A program made the translations under genes and the position numbers. Of a DNA stretch of 64,000 nt, positions 46,664-57,342 are shown one piece after another. The stretch is taken from NCBI RefSeq assembly GCF_947500125.1, contig NZ_CANMRA010000007.1, forward strand, positions 101,971 to 165,970, read 5' to 3'. The notes beneath the pieces are model-generated. The model was not told the origin of the DNA. It did not search any database and saw only the letters and a list, made by a program, of their open reading frames with translations. Numbering within the stretch: the stretch's first letter is position 1; each line of letters opens with the position of its first letter. This stretch comes from an uncultured Kocuria sp. Lineage in GTDB: Bacteria; Actinomycetota; Actinomycetes; Actinomycetales; Micrococcaceae.

Positions 46664-46709
46664 GAGGGACCGGTGGGCGCCGTGCAGACACGGCGCCCAC
46701 CGGTCCCTC
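46664..46709 (+). terminator. Second stacked hairpin, perfect 21 bp
   Basis: Arms 46664-46684 and 46689-46709 are exact reverse complements around a 4-nt loop CAGA; 3 bp behind the first hairpin. Probably ends the CitE-like transcript. Confidence 0.85.
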
Positions 46710-46812
46710 CGCTCTGCACGGACCCCCGGCCCCGGCCGCCCGCCGGGCGTCCCCCGTCGGTGTCCGTGTCCGCCGGCGACGTGCGGTTCGGGACCTGACG
46801 GGACCGCCCCGC

Positions 46813-46818
46813 TAGATT
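46813..46818 (+). promoter_or_regulatory. -10 hexamer of a leaderless promoter (PBP)
   Basis: TAGATT ends 6 nt before the GTG at 46825. Confidence 0.6.
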
Positions 46819-46824
46819 GGGCGG

Positions 46825-48819
46825 GTGCAGACCTTCCCGTCCTCTCCCGCCCGACCCGTTGCGCAGCGCCCGGGCCCGGCCGGCATCCGGGCGGCGGCCG
46901 TCTCGCTCGCGCTGAGCGCCGGGCTCCTGGCGACCGGCTGCTCGGTGCTCGCCCCGGACGACGGGCGCGAGACCGCCGAACGGGTCGCCGCGGCCCTGAG
47001 CGCGGGGAGCGTCGAGGAGCTGGACTTCGGCGACGTCGGGGGTCCGCTCGCCCAGCAGCAGTACGAGGAGGCCACCTCGCGGCTCGGCGAGGCCGCCGCG
47101 GCCGTGGAGGTCTCCGCGGTGGCGGACACCGGGCAGGAGGACCGCCGGGACGCCACCCTGGCCTGGTCCTGGGACCTCCCGGGCGTGGAGCAGGACTGGA
47201 CGTACGACTCGAGCCTGCCCCTGGTGCGCTCCGCGAGCGGGGAGTGGCTCCCCGCATGGTCCGCGAGCGTGGTGCAGCCGGGGCTGGAGGAGGGCGAGGC
47301 CCTCCGCGCCCGGACCGTGGCCGCGGACCGCGGGGACGTCCTCGGCGCGGACGGCGAGGTCCTGGTGACGGAGCGGCCGATCCGCCGGGTCGGGATCGAC
47401 CGGTCGCGGCTCGACGGGGCGGACCCGGGCGCGGCGGCCCGCCGGCTCGCCGCCGCCGTGGACATCGACGCCGACGCCTACGCCGAGGCCGTCGAGCAGG
47501 CCGGGCCCGAGGCGTTCGTCGAGGCCCTGCCGCTGCGGCTCGAGGATTTCCGGGAGCTGGACGCGCAGCAGATGGAGGCGGTCCCGGGCCTGCTCGTGGT
47601 CGAGGACGAGCTGCCGCTGGCGCCCTCCCGCGGCTTCGCCGCCGATCTGCTGGGTGGCGTGTCCCCGGCGACCGTCGAGGACGTGCAGGCCTCCGGCGGC
47701 GACCTGGCGGCCGATGCGCTGGTCGGCCGCGGGGGCGTCCAGGAGCGCTTCGACGACCGGCTGCGCGGCACGCCCGGGGTGGTGGTCGAGGAGGTCGTGC
47801 CGGACGGCGACGGTGCGGGGGCGTCCGCCGGCGAGCCGCTGTTCGAGGTCCCGGCGGAGCCCGGCGAGCCGGTCGCGGTGAGCCTGGACCGGGAGCTCCA
47901 GGCCACCGCCGAGGAGCTGCTGGCCGGGATCGAGTCCCCGTCCGCCATCGTGGCGGTCCGCCCCTCCACGGGCGAGCTCGTCGTCTCGGCCAACGGGCCG
48001 GGCTCCGAGGGCTACTCCACCGCGCTGCTGGGCCAGTACGCGCCCGGGTCCACCTTCAAGGTGGTCACGGCCCTGGGCATGCTCCGCGAGGGGGACACCC
48101 CCGGGTCGGTCGTGCCGTGCCCGCCGTCGACCACCGTGGAGGGCGTGCGGATCAACAACGTGGAGTCCTATCCCGCGGAGTTCACCGGCTCGATCACCCT
48201 CACCGAGGCGATCGCCCACTCGTGCAACACCGCCTTCGTCGACCAGCACGACCGGATCAGCCAGCCCGAGCTGGCCGGCGCGGCCGCGGCCCTGGGCATC
48301 GGCGCGGAGACCGACCTCGGGGTGCCGGTGTTCACCGGCTCCGTCCCGGAGGAGGAGGAACCGGCCCAGCACGCCGCCGCGCTGTTCGGCCAGGGGCGCA
48401 CGCTCGTGTCCCCCCTGGCCATGGCGAACCTGACGGCCTCGGTCGCCGCCGGGGAGCTCGTGACCCCCCGGCTGGTCACCACCGAGGGCCTGCTGGAGGA
48501 CGACGCGACGGCCGGACCCGGCCCGGAGCGGCCCCTGACCGCCGAGGAGGCCGAGCAGCTGCGCACCATGATGCGGGCCGTCGTCTCGTCCGGGCACCTG
48601 GGCGTGCTCCAGGAGCTCGAGCCGGACACCGCGATCGGCAAGACCGGCACGGCCGAGTTCGGCGACGAGGACCCGCCCCGGACCCACTCCTGGGTGATCG
48701 CCGAGCACGAGGACCTCGCCGTGGCGGTCTTCGTGGAGGACGGCGACCTCGGGTCGATCACCGGGGGCCCGCTCGTGCGCGAGTTCCTGGCGGCGGCCTC
48801 CGAGGCCCCCGTCGGCTGA
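46825..48819 (+). CDS. Penicillin-binding transpeptidase, lipoprotein
   Basis: 664 residues from a GTG. Lipoprotein signal with lipobox LATGC (Cys39). An NTF2-like MecA_N domain (about 45-155), a PBP dimerisation domain ([18 protein letters not shown]) and the transpeptidase domain with Ser409-Thr-Phe-Lys, Ser466-Cys-Asn and Lys606-Thr-Gly-Thr. Class B PBP with the PBP2a/MecA or Mycobacterium PbpA-like layout; crosslinks peptidoglycan outside the membrane. The lipid anchor replaces the usual membrane helix. Stands alone, own promoter. Confidence 0.9.
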   Translation: MQTFPSSPARPVAQRPGPAGIRAAAVSLALSAGLLATGCSVLAPDDGRETAERVAAALSAGSVEELDFGDVGGPLAQQQYEEATSRLGEAAAAVEVSAVADTGQEDRRDATLAWSWDLPGVEQDWTYDSSLPLVRSASGEWLPAWSASVVQPGLEEGEALRARTVAADRGDVLGADGEVLVTERPIRRVGIDRSRLDGADPGAAARRLAAAVDIDADAYAEAVEQAGPEAFVEALPLRLEDFRELDAQQMEAVPGLLVVEDELPLAPSRGFAADLLGGVSPATVEDVQASGGDLAADALVGRGGVQERFDDRLRGTPGVVVEEVVPDGDGAGASAGEPLFEVPAEPGEPVAVSLDRELQATAEELLAGIESPSAIVAVRPSTGELVVSANGPGSEGYSTALLGQYAPGSTFKVVTALGMLREGDTPGSVVPCPPSTTVEGVRINNVESYPAEFTGSITLTEAIAHSCNTAFVDQHDRISQPELAGAAAALGIGAETDLGVPVFTGSVPEEEEPAQHAAALFGQGRTLVSPLAMANLTASVAAGELVTPRLVTTEGLLEDDATAGPGPERPLTAEEAEQLRTMMRAVVSSGHLGVLQELEPDTAIGKTGTAEFGDEDPPRTHSWVIAEHEDLAVAVFVEDGDLGSITGGPLVREFLAAASEAPVG

Positions 48820-48958
48820 CGCTCCGCCCCGGCCGACGGCCCGCGGGAGCCGGACACGCCCGCGGGGGCGGCCCTTCCGGCCCGGGCCCCGCTGGCGGAG
48901 GATGGAGGCGGACGTCCCGTCCGCCTCCGCAGACCGCCGAACCCGTCAGGAGCTCACC

Positions 48959-49927
48959 GTGCCCGAGACCGTTCCCACCACTTCCGCGCGCACCAAGATC
49001 GGGGTGGTCGGCGCCGGCTCCGTCGGCTCGTCCCTCGCCTACGCGGCGCTGATCAAGGGCGTCGCGCAGGAGGTCGCCCTCTACGACCTGGCCGGGGACC
49101 GGGTCCGCGCCGAGGGCCTGGACCTGGCCCACGGGGCTATGTTCACCCCCAGCTCGCGGGTGACCGGCTCCGACGACGTCGCCGTGCTGGCCGGCTCGGA
49201 CGTCGTCTTCGTGACCGCCGGGGCCAAGCAGCGTCCCGGCCAGACCCGGATGGAGCTGGCGGGCGCCAACGCGGCGATCCTCGAGTCGCTGATGCCGCGC
49301 CTGGTGGAACAGGCGCCCGAGGCCGTGTACGTGCTGGTGACCAATCCGTGCGACGTGCTCACCGTGATCGCGCAGAAGCTCACCGGGCTCCCCTCGGAGC
49401 GGGTGATGTCCTCCGGGACCGTGCTGGACACCTCCCGGCTGCGGTGGCTGCTGGCCGAGGAGGGCGGGGTGTCCACCACGAGCGTGCACGCCACGATCGT
49501 CGGCGAGCACGGGGACACCGAGTTCCCCCTGTGGTCGAACGCGAACATCGGGCAGATCCCGCTGCGCGAGTGGACGGTCGAGGGGCGCCGGCCCTTCACC
49601 GACGACCGGCTGGACGAGATCACGCACCGGACGATCAACGCGGCGTACACGGTGATCCAGGGCAAGGGCGCCACCAACTACGCGATCGGCCTGGCCGGGG
49701 CGCGCGTGGCCGAGGCCGTGCTGCGGGACGAGCACGCCGTGCTGCCCGTGTCCACCGTCCTCGAGGACTACCGGGGGATCAGCGGGGTCGCCCTGTCCGT
49801 GCCGTCGATCGTCGCGCGGCGGGGCGTCGTCGAGCGCCTGGTCGTGCCCATGGACGAGCAGGAGCTGGCCATGCTGCACCGCTCCGCCGAGGCGATCCGG
49901 GCCACCCTGGCCTCGATCGGGTACTGA
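48959..49927 (+). CDS. ldh: L-lactate dehydrogenase
   Basis: 322 residues from a GTG with CAGGAG 6 nt upstream; an ATG at 48902 is in frame but unsupported. NAD motif [15 protein letters not shown] at the N-terminus, [13 protein letters not shown] (substrate loop with Arg), VTNPCDVLT, and VGEHGDTEF with the catalytic His. The loop Gln (KQRPGQTR) marks lactate rather than malate as substrate. Interconverts pyruvate and lactate. Hairpin terminator at 49941-49971. Confidence 0.94.
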   Translation: MPETVPTTSARTKIGVVGAGSVGSSLAYAALIKGVAQEVALYDLAGDRVRAEGLDLAHGAMFTPSSRVTGSDDVAVLAGSDVVFVTAGAKQRPGQTRMELAGANAAILESLMPRLVEQAPEAVYVLVTNPCDVLTVIAQKLTGLPSERVMSSGTVLDTSRLRWLLAEEGGVSTTSVHATIVGEHGDTEFPLWSNANIGQIPLREWTVEGRRPFTDDRLDEITHRTINAAYTVIQGKGATNYAIGLAGARVAEAVLRDEHAVLPVSTVLEDYRGISGVALSVPSIVARRGVVERLVVPMDEQELAMLHRSAEAIRATLASIGY

Positions 49928-49940
49928 CCGTCCACGGCAC

Positions 49941-49971
49941 GGGGCCCGTTCCGACGTGCGGAACGGGCCCC
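49941..49971. terminator. Hairpin between convergent ldh and putP
   Basis: 12-bp perfect stem (49941-49952 with 49960-49971), 7-nt loop; serves both strands. Confidence 0.75.
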
Positions 49972-49990
49972 GGTGCTGCGGTGCGAGAGG

Positions 49991-51487
49991 TCAGCGAGCG
50001 GCCATCTCGTCCTGCGCCGCGTGGGCGAGGCGCACGGCGTCGTCGAACTCGCGCTCGACCTCCTCGTCGCGCCGGTACGTGGCCTTCGAGACCAGCATGG
50101 CGGACACGAGGCTGACGACGAAGCCGGGGATGATCTCGTAGAGGTCGGCCCACGGGGTCACGGTCCACACGAACACGGTGACCGCGCCGAGGACCATGCC
50201 CGTGATCGCGCCCAGGTTGGTGAGCTTGCGCCAGAACAGGGAGAGGATCACGATCGGTCCGAACGAGGCGCCGAAGCCGGCCCACGCGAAGGCCACGAGG
50301 CCGAGGATCGTGTTGTTCTGCTCCCAGGCCAGGAACGTGGCCACGAGGGCGACGGCGGCCACGCCCGCGCGGCCCATCCACACCTGCTTGCGCTCGGACG
50401 GGGACCGCTTGACGGTCAGCTTGTACAGGTCCTCCACCAGCGCGGAGGAGGAGACGATGAGCTGCGAGGAGACCGTGGACATGATCGCCGCGAGCACGGC
50501 CGCGAGGACGAAGCCCGCGACGACCGGGTGGAAGAAGACCTGCGCGAGGTCCAGGAACACGGACTCGGGGTCGGTCGGGCTCTCCTCCGGGCGGTTGCCG
50601 TAGTAGGCGAGGCCCACCAGGGCGGTGGAGATCGCCCCGATGACGCTCAGCACCATCCAGGTCAGCCCGATCCGGCGGCCGGTCTTGGCGTCGGAGGGGG
50701 AGCGCATGGCCATGAAGCGGACGATGATGTGGGGCTGGCCGAAGTAGCCGAGGCCCCACGCCAGGGCCGAGATGACGCCGATCACGGTGGCGCCGCGCAC
50801 GAGCGAGAGGGCGTCCGGGTCCACCGCGGTGATGTTCTCCGCCATCTGCCCGAAGCCGCCGACGTTGATGATCCCGACGACCGGGACCATGATCAGGGCG
50901 ATGAACATGAGCACGCCCTGGGCCACGTCGGTGTAGGTCGCGCCCAGGAAGCCGCCGAAGAGCGTGTAGGCGATGGTCACGCCCACGACCAGGAGCAGAC
51001 CCGCGTGGTACGTGGAGCCGAAGGAGGACTGGAAGAACAGCCCGCCGGCGACCATGCCGGAGGAGACGTAGAACGTGAAGAACACCAGGATGATCAGCCC
51101 GGAGACGATGCGCAGCAGCCGGGTCCCGCCCTTGAGCCGGTTGTCCAGGAAGGACGGGATCGTGATCGAGTTGTGCGAGACCTCGGTGTAGGAGCGCAGC
51201 CGGGGCGCGATGAACTTCCAGTTGACCCACGCGCCGATGATCAGCCCGATGGCGATCCACGCCTCGACCAGCCCGGAGAGGAAGACCGCGCCCGGCAGGC
51301 CGAGGAGCAGCCAGCCGGACATGTCGGAGGCCCCGGCGCTGAGCGCGGCGACGCCCGGCTTGAGGTTGCGCCCGCCGAGCATGTAGTCGTCGAGGTTCTT
51401 CGTCCTGCTGTTGGCGTACAGGCCGATCCCGATCATGGCGGCGAAATAGATGACGATCGCGATCGTCTGGGATATCTCTTGGGTCAT
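49991..51487 (-). CDS. putP: Sodium:solute symporter, PutP type
   Basis: 498 residues; GGAAAGGAC before the ATG. SSS-family transporter with about 13 membrane helices. The N-terminal SRTKNLDDYMLGGRNL, SAGASDMSGWLLLGLPG and the later YFGQPHIIVRFMA and STVSSQLIVSSSALVEDLY (Na+ site) are PutP hallmarks, so Na+/proline uptake is likely. Longer open frame up to 52030 overlaps the upstream regulator and is rejected. It lies downstream of the RamB-like gene on the same strand; a carboxylate substrate cannot be excluded. Confidence 0.9.
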   Translation of the reverse strand: MTQEISQTIAIVIYFAAMIGIGLYANSRTKNLDDYMLGGRNLKPGVAALSAGASDMSGWLLLGLPGAVFLSGLVEAWIAIGLIIGAWVNWKFIAPRLRSYTEVSHNSITIPSFLDNRLKGGTRLLRIVSGLIILVFFTFYVSSGMVAGGLFFQSSFGSTYHAGLLLVVGVTIAYTLFGGFLGATYTDVAQGVLMFIALIMVPVVGIINVGGFGQMAENITAVDPDALSLVRGATVIGVISALAWGLGYFGQPHIIVRFMAMRSPSDAKTGRRIGLTWMVLSVIGAISTALVGLAYYGNRPEESPTDPESVFLDLAQVFFHPVVAGFVLAAVLAAIMSTVSSQLIVSSSALVEDLYKLTVKRSPSERKQVWMGRAGVAAVALVATFLAWEQNNTILGLVAFAWAGFGASFGPIVILSLFWRKLTNLGAITGMVLGAVTVFVWTVTPWADLYEIIPGFVVSLVSAMLVSKATYRRDEEVEREFDDAVRLAHAAQDEMAAR

Positions 51488-51584
51488 GGTGTCCTTTCCG
51501 CCCGGAGCCGGCCCGGTGGAGCGCAGCGTCCAGGGGGGATGGGTGGAACAAAGGTCCCACAGGACTTTACGCCCGCTCCGGGGC

Positions 51585-51598
51585 AGTGGCCAGCCACT
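51585..51598. promoter_or_regulatory. Inverted repeat upstream of putP
   Basis: AGTGGC-CA-GCCACT in the 152-bp gap between the RamB-like gene and putP; a second imperfect dyad (GTGGAAC/GTCCCAC) is at 51544-51560. Possible operator. Confidence 0.35.
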
Positions 51599-51639
51599 AC
51601 CTGTATAGGCACCGGGCGCCGACGCCCCGGGCGGCCCGC

Positions 51640-53121
51640 TCAGGCGTCGTCGTGCGCCTGCAGGAACTCGTAGACCTCGCGCTCGTCGACCCCCGGGAAC
51701 GCCCCCTCCGGCAGGGCCGCCAGCACGTGCGAGTGCGCCCGGGTGTTGGGCCACGCGTGGCCGGCCCAGACCCGGCTGAGCTCCTCGGGCGGGCGCCGGC
51801 AGCACGAGGGGTCCGGGCACGTCGACACGGTGCGGTGCGGGGTGTCCCGGCCGCGGAACCAGCGGGCGTCGGTGAACGCGACGCCCACGCCGATCGAGAA
51901 CACGCCCTGGCTCGAGAGCTCCGTGCGCGTGGAGCACCAGTACGTCCCGGAGGGGGTGTCCGTGTACTGGGCGAACGCCGTGAACTGGTTGGGCTGGTCG
52001 AAGACGGTGCGCCCGGACCACTTGCGGCACGAGATCTGGCCCTCGATCGCCCCGGTGTGGTCCGTGGGGAACGCCAGGCCGTTGTTCTCGTAGGCCTTGT
52101 GGATCACCCCGGACGAGTGCACCTTGTGGAAGTGGGTGCGGATGCCCAGGTGGCGGGTCGCGAGGTTCGTGAACCGGTGCCCCGCCGTCTCGTGCGAGAC
52201 GGCGAAGCGGTCCTTGAGGTCCTCGAGGAACAGATCCCGGTTCCGCTTCGCCTCGAGCAGGAACGGGACGGTCTTGTCCTCCGGCAGCATCACCGCGGCC
52301 GCGAAGTAGTTGGTCTGCACCCGCTGGGCGAGGAACTCGGCGTAGTCCTTCGGCGGCTCGTGGCCCAGCACCTGGTGGCCCACCGCCTGGAGCAGCACCG
52401 CGCGCGGATCGTGGTCCGCCCGCGGGCTCTGCACCAGGTAGATCCGCCGGTTGAGCAGATCGGTCACCGAGCGGGTCGAGTGCGGCAGGTCGGTGACGTG
52501 GTGGATGCTGTAGCCGAGCTTGCCCACCATCTCGGAGATCACGGAGTTGGACACGGGGCCCGAGGAGTAGCCGCCCAGGGTCAGCAGCTCCTTGGCGGCC
52601 TGCTCCAGGTCCGGGAAGTAGTTGTCCTGCTCCCGCATGAGCCGACGCAGCTGCACGTTGGCGCGGCGGGCCTCCTCCGGGGTGGCCGAGTTCTTCTCGA
52701 GGGCCTCGGCCAGCCGCTCCTGCAGGCCCACGAGCGCCTCGAGCACCTCGGTGGACAGGGCGGAGCTGACCCGGACGGCCGGCAGCCCCAGCTGCTCGTA
52801 GAACGGGGAGCGCTGGGCGCGCTCGAGCTGGATCTCGAGCGCCTCGCGACGGTTGCCGGGCTCGGCCCCGAGCAGGGCGTCGACGCTCGTGCCCAGCACC
52901 TCGGCGAGGCGCTGCAGCAGGCTCAGCCGGGGCTCGCGCCGCCCGTTCTCGATCACCGACAGCTGCGACGTGGCGGTGCCCGCCCGGTCCGCGAGCTCCG
53001 CGAGCGTCAGCCCCCGGTCCTTGCGCAGCGATCGGATGCGCCGGCCGAGACCGATGAGATCGGTGCTGCCGGACTGCTCGGTGGACGTCGGTTCCTCATA
53101 GCCCCAGGCGCTGGTGGTCAT
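51640..53121 (-). CDS. ramB: RamB/ScfR-type short-chain fatty acyl regulator
   Basis: 493 residues. N-terminal HTH of the XRE type (about 24-78; LTLAELADRAGTATSQLSVI), an IrrE-like central domain (AVGHQVLGHEPP at about 245-256 and NYFAAAVMLPED) and a Cys-containing C-terminal domain (ISCRKWSGR, CPDPSCCRR). RamB represses acetate and glyoxylate genes in Corynebacterium and in M. tuberculosis (Rv0465c) it controls icl1; the gene here is divergent from aceA, the same arrangement. The ATG at 53121 has TATGGT 6 nt upstream; an ATG at 53175 lies too far up. Confidence 0.92.
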   Translation of the reverse strand: MTTSAWGYEEPTSTEQSGSTDLIGLGRRIRSLRKDRGLTLAELADRAGTATSQLSVIENGRREPRLSLLQRLAEVLGTSVDALLGAEPGNRREALEIQLERAQRSPFYEQLGLPAVRVSSALSTEVLEALVGLQERLAEALEKNSATPEEARRANVQLRRLMREQDNYFPDLEQAAKELLTLGGYSSGPVSNSVISEMVGKLGYSIHHVTDLPHSTRSVTDLLNRRIYLVQSPRADHDPRAVLLQAVGHQVLGHEPPKDYAEFLAQRVQTNYFAAAVMLPEDKTVPFLLEAKRNRDLFLEDLKDRFAVSHETAGHRFTNLATRHLGIRTHFHKVHSSGVIHKAYENNGLAFPTDHTGAIEGQISCRKWSGRTVFDQPNQFTAFAQYTDTPSGTYWCSTRTELSSQGVFSIGVGVAFTDARWFRGRDTPHRTVSTCPDPSCCRRPPEELSRVWAGHAWPNTRAHSHVLAALPEGAFPGVDEREVYEFLQAHDDA

Positions 53122-53284
53122 TTCTTCACCATAAGCGAAAAAGCGTGAAAGTTCACGAGGACATGTGGGGTTCATCCGGTCCGAACTGGGGCAAAGTGGG
53201 ATGTGTCACCAGGGGAGAGCGAACTTCCCGGTGACCCCGAAGCCGACGAGCACCTGCCCCCGGACCACTCAACGAGGAGCCGAC
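53122..53284. promoter_or_regulatory. Divergent ramB/aceA control region
   Basis: 163 bp. TATGGT on the minus strand (53133-53128) is the probable ramB -10. An inverted repeat GTGAAAGTTCAC lies at 53145-53156, next to an A-rich stretch, and ACTTTGC on the minus strand (53197-53191) resembles the TTTGC core of known RamB boxes. The match is partial, so RamB binding is a hypothesis. Confidence 0.5.
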
Positions 53285-54568
<1,284 letters not shown>

Positions 54569-54584
54569 GCCGAGGGAGCGCGAC

Positions 54585-54613
54585 CGGCCGGGGGCCCGAC
54601 GGGCCCCCGGCCG
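54585..54613 (+). terminator. Intercistronic hairpin aceA-aceB
   Basis: 13-bp perfect GC stem (54585-54597 with 54601-54613) and a 3-nt loop, 16 bp after the aceA stop. It may attenuate read-through into aceB or protect the aceA mRNA. Confidence 0.7.
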
Positions 54614-54702
54614 CACCGCATCCGACCACGACCCGCTCCGGCCCGCGCCGGAGCCGCCCCACCCGATCTTCCGCAGGACACACTGCAGGCGAGGAACCAG
54701 CC

Positions 54703-56379
54703 ATGATGACCATGACCAGCAACCCCGTGACGATCAACGGCGTGACCCTCACGGGTCACCACGTGCCCCGGCAGAACAGTGTGCTCACCCCCGACGCGCT
54801 GGGCTTCCTGGCGGCGCTGCACCGCGAGTTCGAGCCCCGCCGGCGCGAGCTGCTGGCCGCCCGCGAGGAGCGGCGCAAGGCGATCGCCCGCGGCACCGAC
54901 CCCGCCTTCCTGCCGGAGACCCGGAAGATCCGCGAGGACGACTCCTGGCGCGTGCCGCCGCCCCCGCCCGGGCTCGAGGACCGCCGCGTGGAGATCACCG
55001 GCCCCACCGAGCGGAAGATGACCATCAACGCGCTCAACTCCGGGGCGAAGGTGTGGCTCGCGGACATGGAGGACGCCAACACCCCGCACTGGACCAACGT
55101 GGTCACCAACCAGCTCAACCTCATCGACGCGCTCGAGGGGACCATCGAGTTCACCAACCCGGACGGCAAGAAGTACGCCCTGAAGAACCAGGACGCCCGG
55201 ACCAACCCGACCATCGTGGTGCGGCCGCGCGGCTGGCACTTCGAGGAGAAGCACCTGTCCGTGCGGGACGAGCCCATCGCGGGCGCCATCGTGGACTTCG
55301 GGCTGTACTTCTTCCACAACGCGCGCCGGCTCAAGAAGCTCGGCCTGGGCCCCTACTTCTACCTGCCCAAGACCGAGTCCCACCAGGAGGCGCGGCTGTG
55401 GCACGACATCTTCAGCCGCGCGGAGTCCATGCTCGGGACGGACCGCGGCACCATCCGCGCCACCGTCCTGATCGAGACGATCACCGCGGCCTTCGAGATG
55501 GAGGAGATCCTCTACGAGCTCGGCGAGCACGCGGCTGGGCTCAACGCCGGGCGCTGGGACTACATCTTCTCGATCATCAAGAACTTCCGGACCCGCGGGC
55601 CCCGCTTCATCCTCCCGGACCGCAACGCCGTGACCATGACCCAGCCGTTCATGCGGGCCTACACCGAGCAGCTCGTGCGGGCCTGCCACCGCCGCGGGGC
55701 GATGGCCATCGGCGGGATGGCCGCGTTCATCCCCTCCCGCAAGGACGAGGAGGTCAACCGCACCGCGATCGAGAAGGTGCAGGCGGACAAGACCCGTGAG
55801 GCGAACGACGGCTTCGACGGGTCCTGGGTGGCCCACCCCGACCTGGTCCCGGTGTGCCGCGAGGTCTTCGACGCGGTGCTCGGGGACAAGCCCAACCAGC
55901 TGGACCGGCTCCGCGAGGACGTGGTGCCCGACGACAAGGCGCTCATCGACATCGCCTCCGCCTCGGGGAAGATCACCGAGGAGGGCATCCGCAACAACAT
56001 CGAGGTGGGGATCCGCTACATCGAGGCGTGGCTGCGCGGCAACGGCGCGGTGGGCATCCACAACCTGATGGAGGACGCCGCGACCGCGGAGATCTCCCGC
56101 TCGCAGATCTGGCAGTGGGTGAACACCCGGGCCATCACCGACGAGGGCGAGGAGATCACCCGGGACTGGGCCCAGGAGCTGATGGAGGAGGAGTTCGCGA
56201 AGATCGAGCGCGCCGAGGGCGACCGCTTCGACGACGCCCGCTCCATCTTCGAGGAGGTGGCCCTGGGCGACGACTACCCGGCATTCCTGACCACCCCCGC
56301 CTACGAGCGGTTCCTGGCCGAGCCCGAGGACCCGCACGCCCCGGAGGAGGCCGGGACCCCCGCGTCCGCGCGCTCCTGA
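54703..56379 (+). CDS. aceB: Malate synthase (A type)
   Basis: 558 residues; GCGAGGA 8 nt before the ATG. Condenses glyoxylate and acetyl-CoA. MEDANTPHWTN, the Mg-binding VLIETITAAFEMEE, GRWDYIFS and the catalytic Asp region LMEDAATAEISRSQIWQW are present. Size is that of AceB rather than of the 720-residue GlcB found in mycobacteria. The last 79 bp overlap, tail to tail, the end of gluQRS. Confidence 0.96.
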   Translation: MMTMTSNPVTINGVTLTGHHVPRQNSVLTPDALGFLAALHREFEPRRRELLAAREERRKAIARGTDPAFLPETRKIREDDSWRVPPPPPGLEDRRVEITGPTERKMTINALNSGAKVWLADMEDANTPHWTNVVTNQLNLIDALEGTIEFTNPDGKKYALKNQDARTNPTIVVRPRGWHFEEKHLSVRDEPIAGAIVDFGLYFFHNARRLKKLGLGPYFYLPKTESHQEARLWHDIFSRAESMLGTDRGTIRATVLIETITAAFEMEEILYELGEHAAGLNAGRWDYIFSIIKNFRTRGPRFILPDRNAVTMTQPFMRAYTEQLVRACHRRGAMAIGGMAAFIPSRKDEEVNRTAIEKVQADKTREANDGFDGSWVAHPDLVPVCREVFDAVLGDKPNQLDRLREDVVPDDKALIDIASASGKITEEGIRNNIEVGIRYIEAWLRGNGAVGIHNLMEDAATAEISRSQIWQWVNTRAITDEGEEITRDWAQELMEEEFAKIERAEGDRFDDARSIFEEVALGDDYPAFLTTPAYERFLAEPEDPHAPEEAGTPASARS

Positions 56380-57302
56380 GCGGCCCACCGGGAGGGGTCC
56401 ACGACCCAGGGCTCCCGGGGCAGGACGTCCTCGTCGAAGACGGCGAGGACGTCCTGCGCCGTCCGGACCCGGCCGGGCAGACCCAGTGACGCCGCCGTCC
56501 AGCCGAGCACCTCCTCGACGCCGTGCCCCGCCGCCGCGAGCTCGGCGAGGGTCACGGCGCCGTCGCGCTTGGCGAGGCGCTGTCCGTGCGTGTTGAGCAC
56601 CAGCGGGACGTGCACCCACTCCGGCTCGGCCAGCCCGAGCACCGCGGCCAGGTACGCCTGCCGGGGGGTGGAGGGCAGCAGGTCGTCGCCCCGGACCACC
56701 TGGTCCACGCCCTGGTGGGCGTCGTCGAGGACCACCGCGAGGTTGTAGGCGGGGCGGCCGTCGGTGCGCAGCAGCACGAAGTCGTCGACGAGCCCCGTGT
56801 ACGCCCCGGCCCAGCGGTCCACGACCGTGCGGGAGCGCACGTCCGCGCGCAGCCGTACCGCGGGGGGCCGCTCGCGCCGGCGCCGCGCCCGCTCGGCGTC
56901 GCCGAGGTCCCGGCACGTGCCCGGGTAGGCGCCCGGCGCCCCGTGCGGCGCGCTCGCGGCCGCCTGGATCTCGCGGCGCGTGCAGAAGCACTCGTAGGTG
57001 CGCCCCGCCGCGGTGAGACGCTCCACCACGGCCCGGTGCTCGGCCTCCCTCGAGGACTGCAGCAGGGGCGGGCCGTCCCAGTCGAGGCCCAGCCGGGCGA
57101 GGTCCGCGAGCTGCCGCTCCGCCGCCCCCGGCCGCACCCGGTCGATGTCCTCGACGCGCAGGACGAAGCGCCGGCCCGTCGAGCGCGCGAGGGCCCACGC
57201 GAGCAGCGCCGTGCGGAGATTGCCGAGGTGGAGGTCCCCCGAGGGGGACGGAGCATAGCGGCCGGCGCCTCCGACCGCACGGTCCGGGGCCGAAGTGGTC
57301 AT
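56301..57302 (-). CDS. gluQRS: Glutamyl-Q tRNA(Asp) synthetase
   Basis: 333 residues. Catalytic domain of GluRS without the anticodon-binding part: YAPSPSGDLHLGN (HIGH-like, 16-28), DIDRVRPG, a CFCTRREI segment of the zinc region, and LAKRDGA (KMSKS-like). Attaches glutamate to queuosine of tRNA(Asp). About 26 residues after DPSRW are extra and read through the antisense of the aceB 3' end. ATG at 57302: TATCCT on the minus strand ends 7 nt upstream. Confidence 0.9.
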   Translation of the reverse strand: MTTSAPDRAVGGAGRYAPSPSGDLHLGNLRTALLAWALARSTGRRFVLRVEDIDRVRPGAAERQLADLARLGLDWDGPPLLQSSREAEHRAVVERLTAAGRTYECFCTRREIQAAASAPHGAPGAYPGTCRDLGDAERARRRRERPPAVRLRADVRSRTVVDRWAGAYTGLVDDFVLLRTDGRPAYNLAVVLDDAHQGVDQVVRGDDLLPSTPRQAYLAAVLGLAEPEWVHVPLVLNTHGQRLAKRDGAVTLAELAAAGHGVEEVLGWTAASLGLPGRVRTAQDVLAVFDEDVLPREPWVVDPSRWAAQERADAGVPASSGACGSSGSARNRS

Positions 57303-57309
57303 GGTTGCC

Positions 57310-57336
57310 AGGATAGCCAGCGGCGGTCGGTACCCT
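57310..57336. promoter_or_regulatory. Interlocked divergent leaderless promoters
   Basis: TATCCT on the minus strand (57315-57310) serves gluQRS and TACCCT on the plus strand (57331-57336) serves the MBL gene. Only 40 bp lie between the two start codons, so each -10 falls where the -35 of the other should be. Confidence 0.6.
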
Positions 57337-57342
57337 GGTCGG

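Noticed and set aside
57295..57342. Upstream ATG for the MBL hydrolase
   Set aside because: It would lie before the TACCCT -10 element and overlap the gluQRS start codon; the GTG at 57343 is 6 nt after the hexamer.
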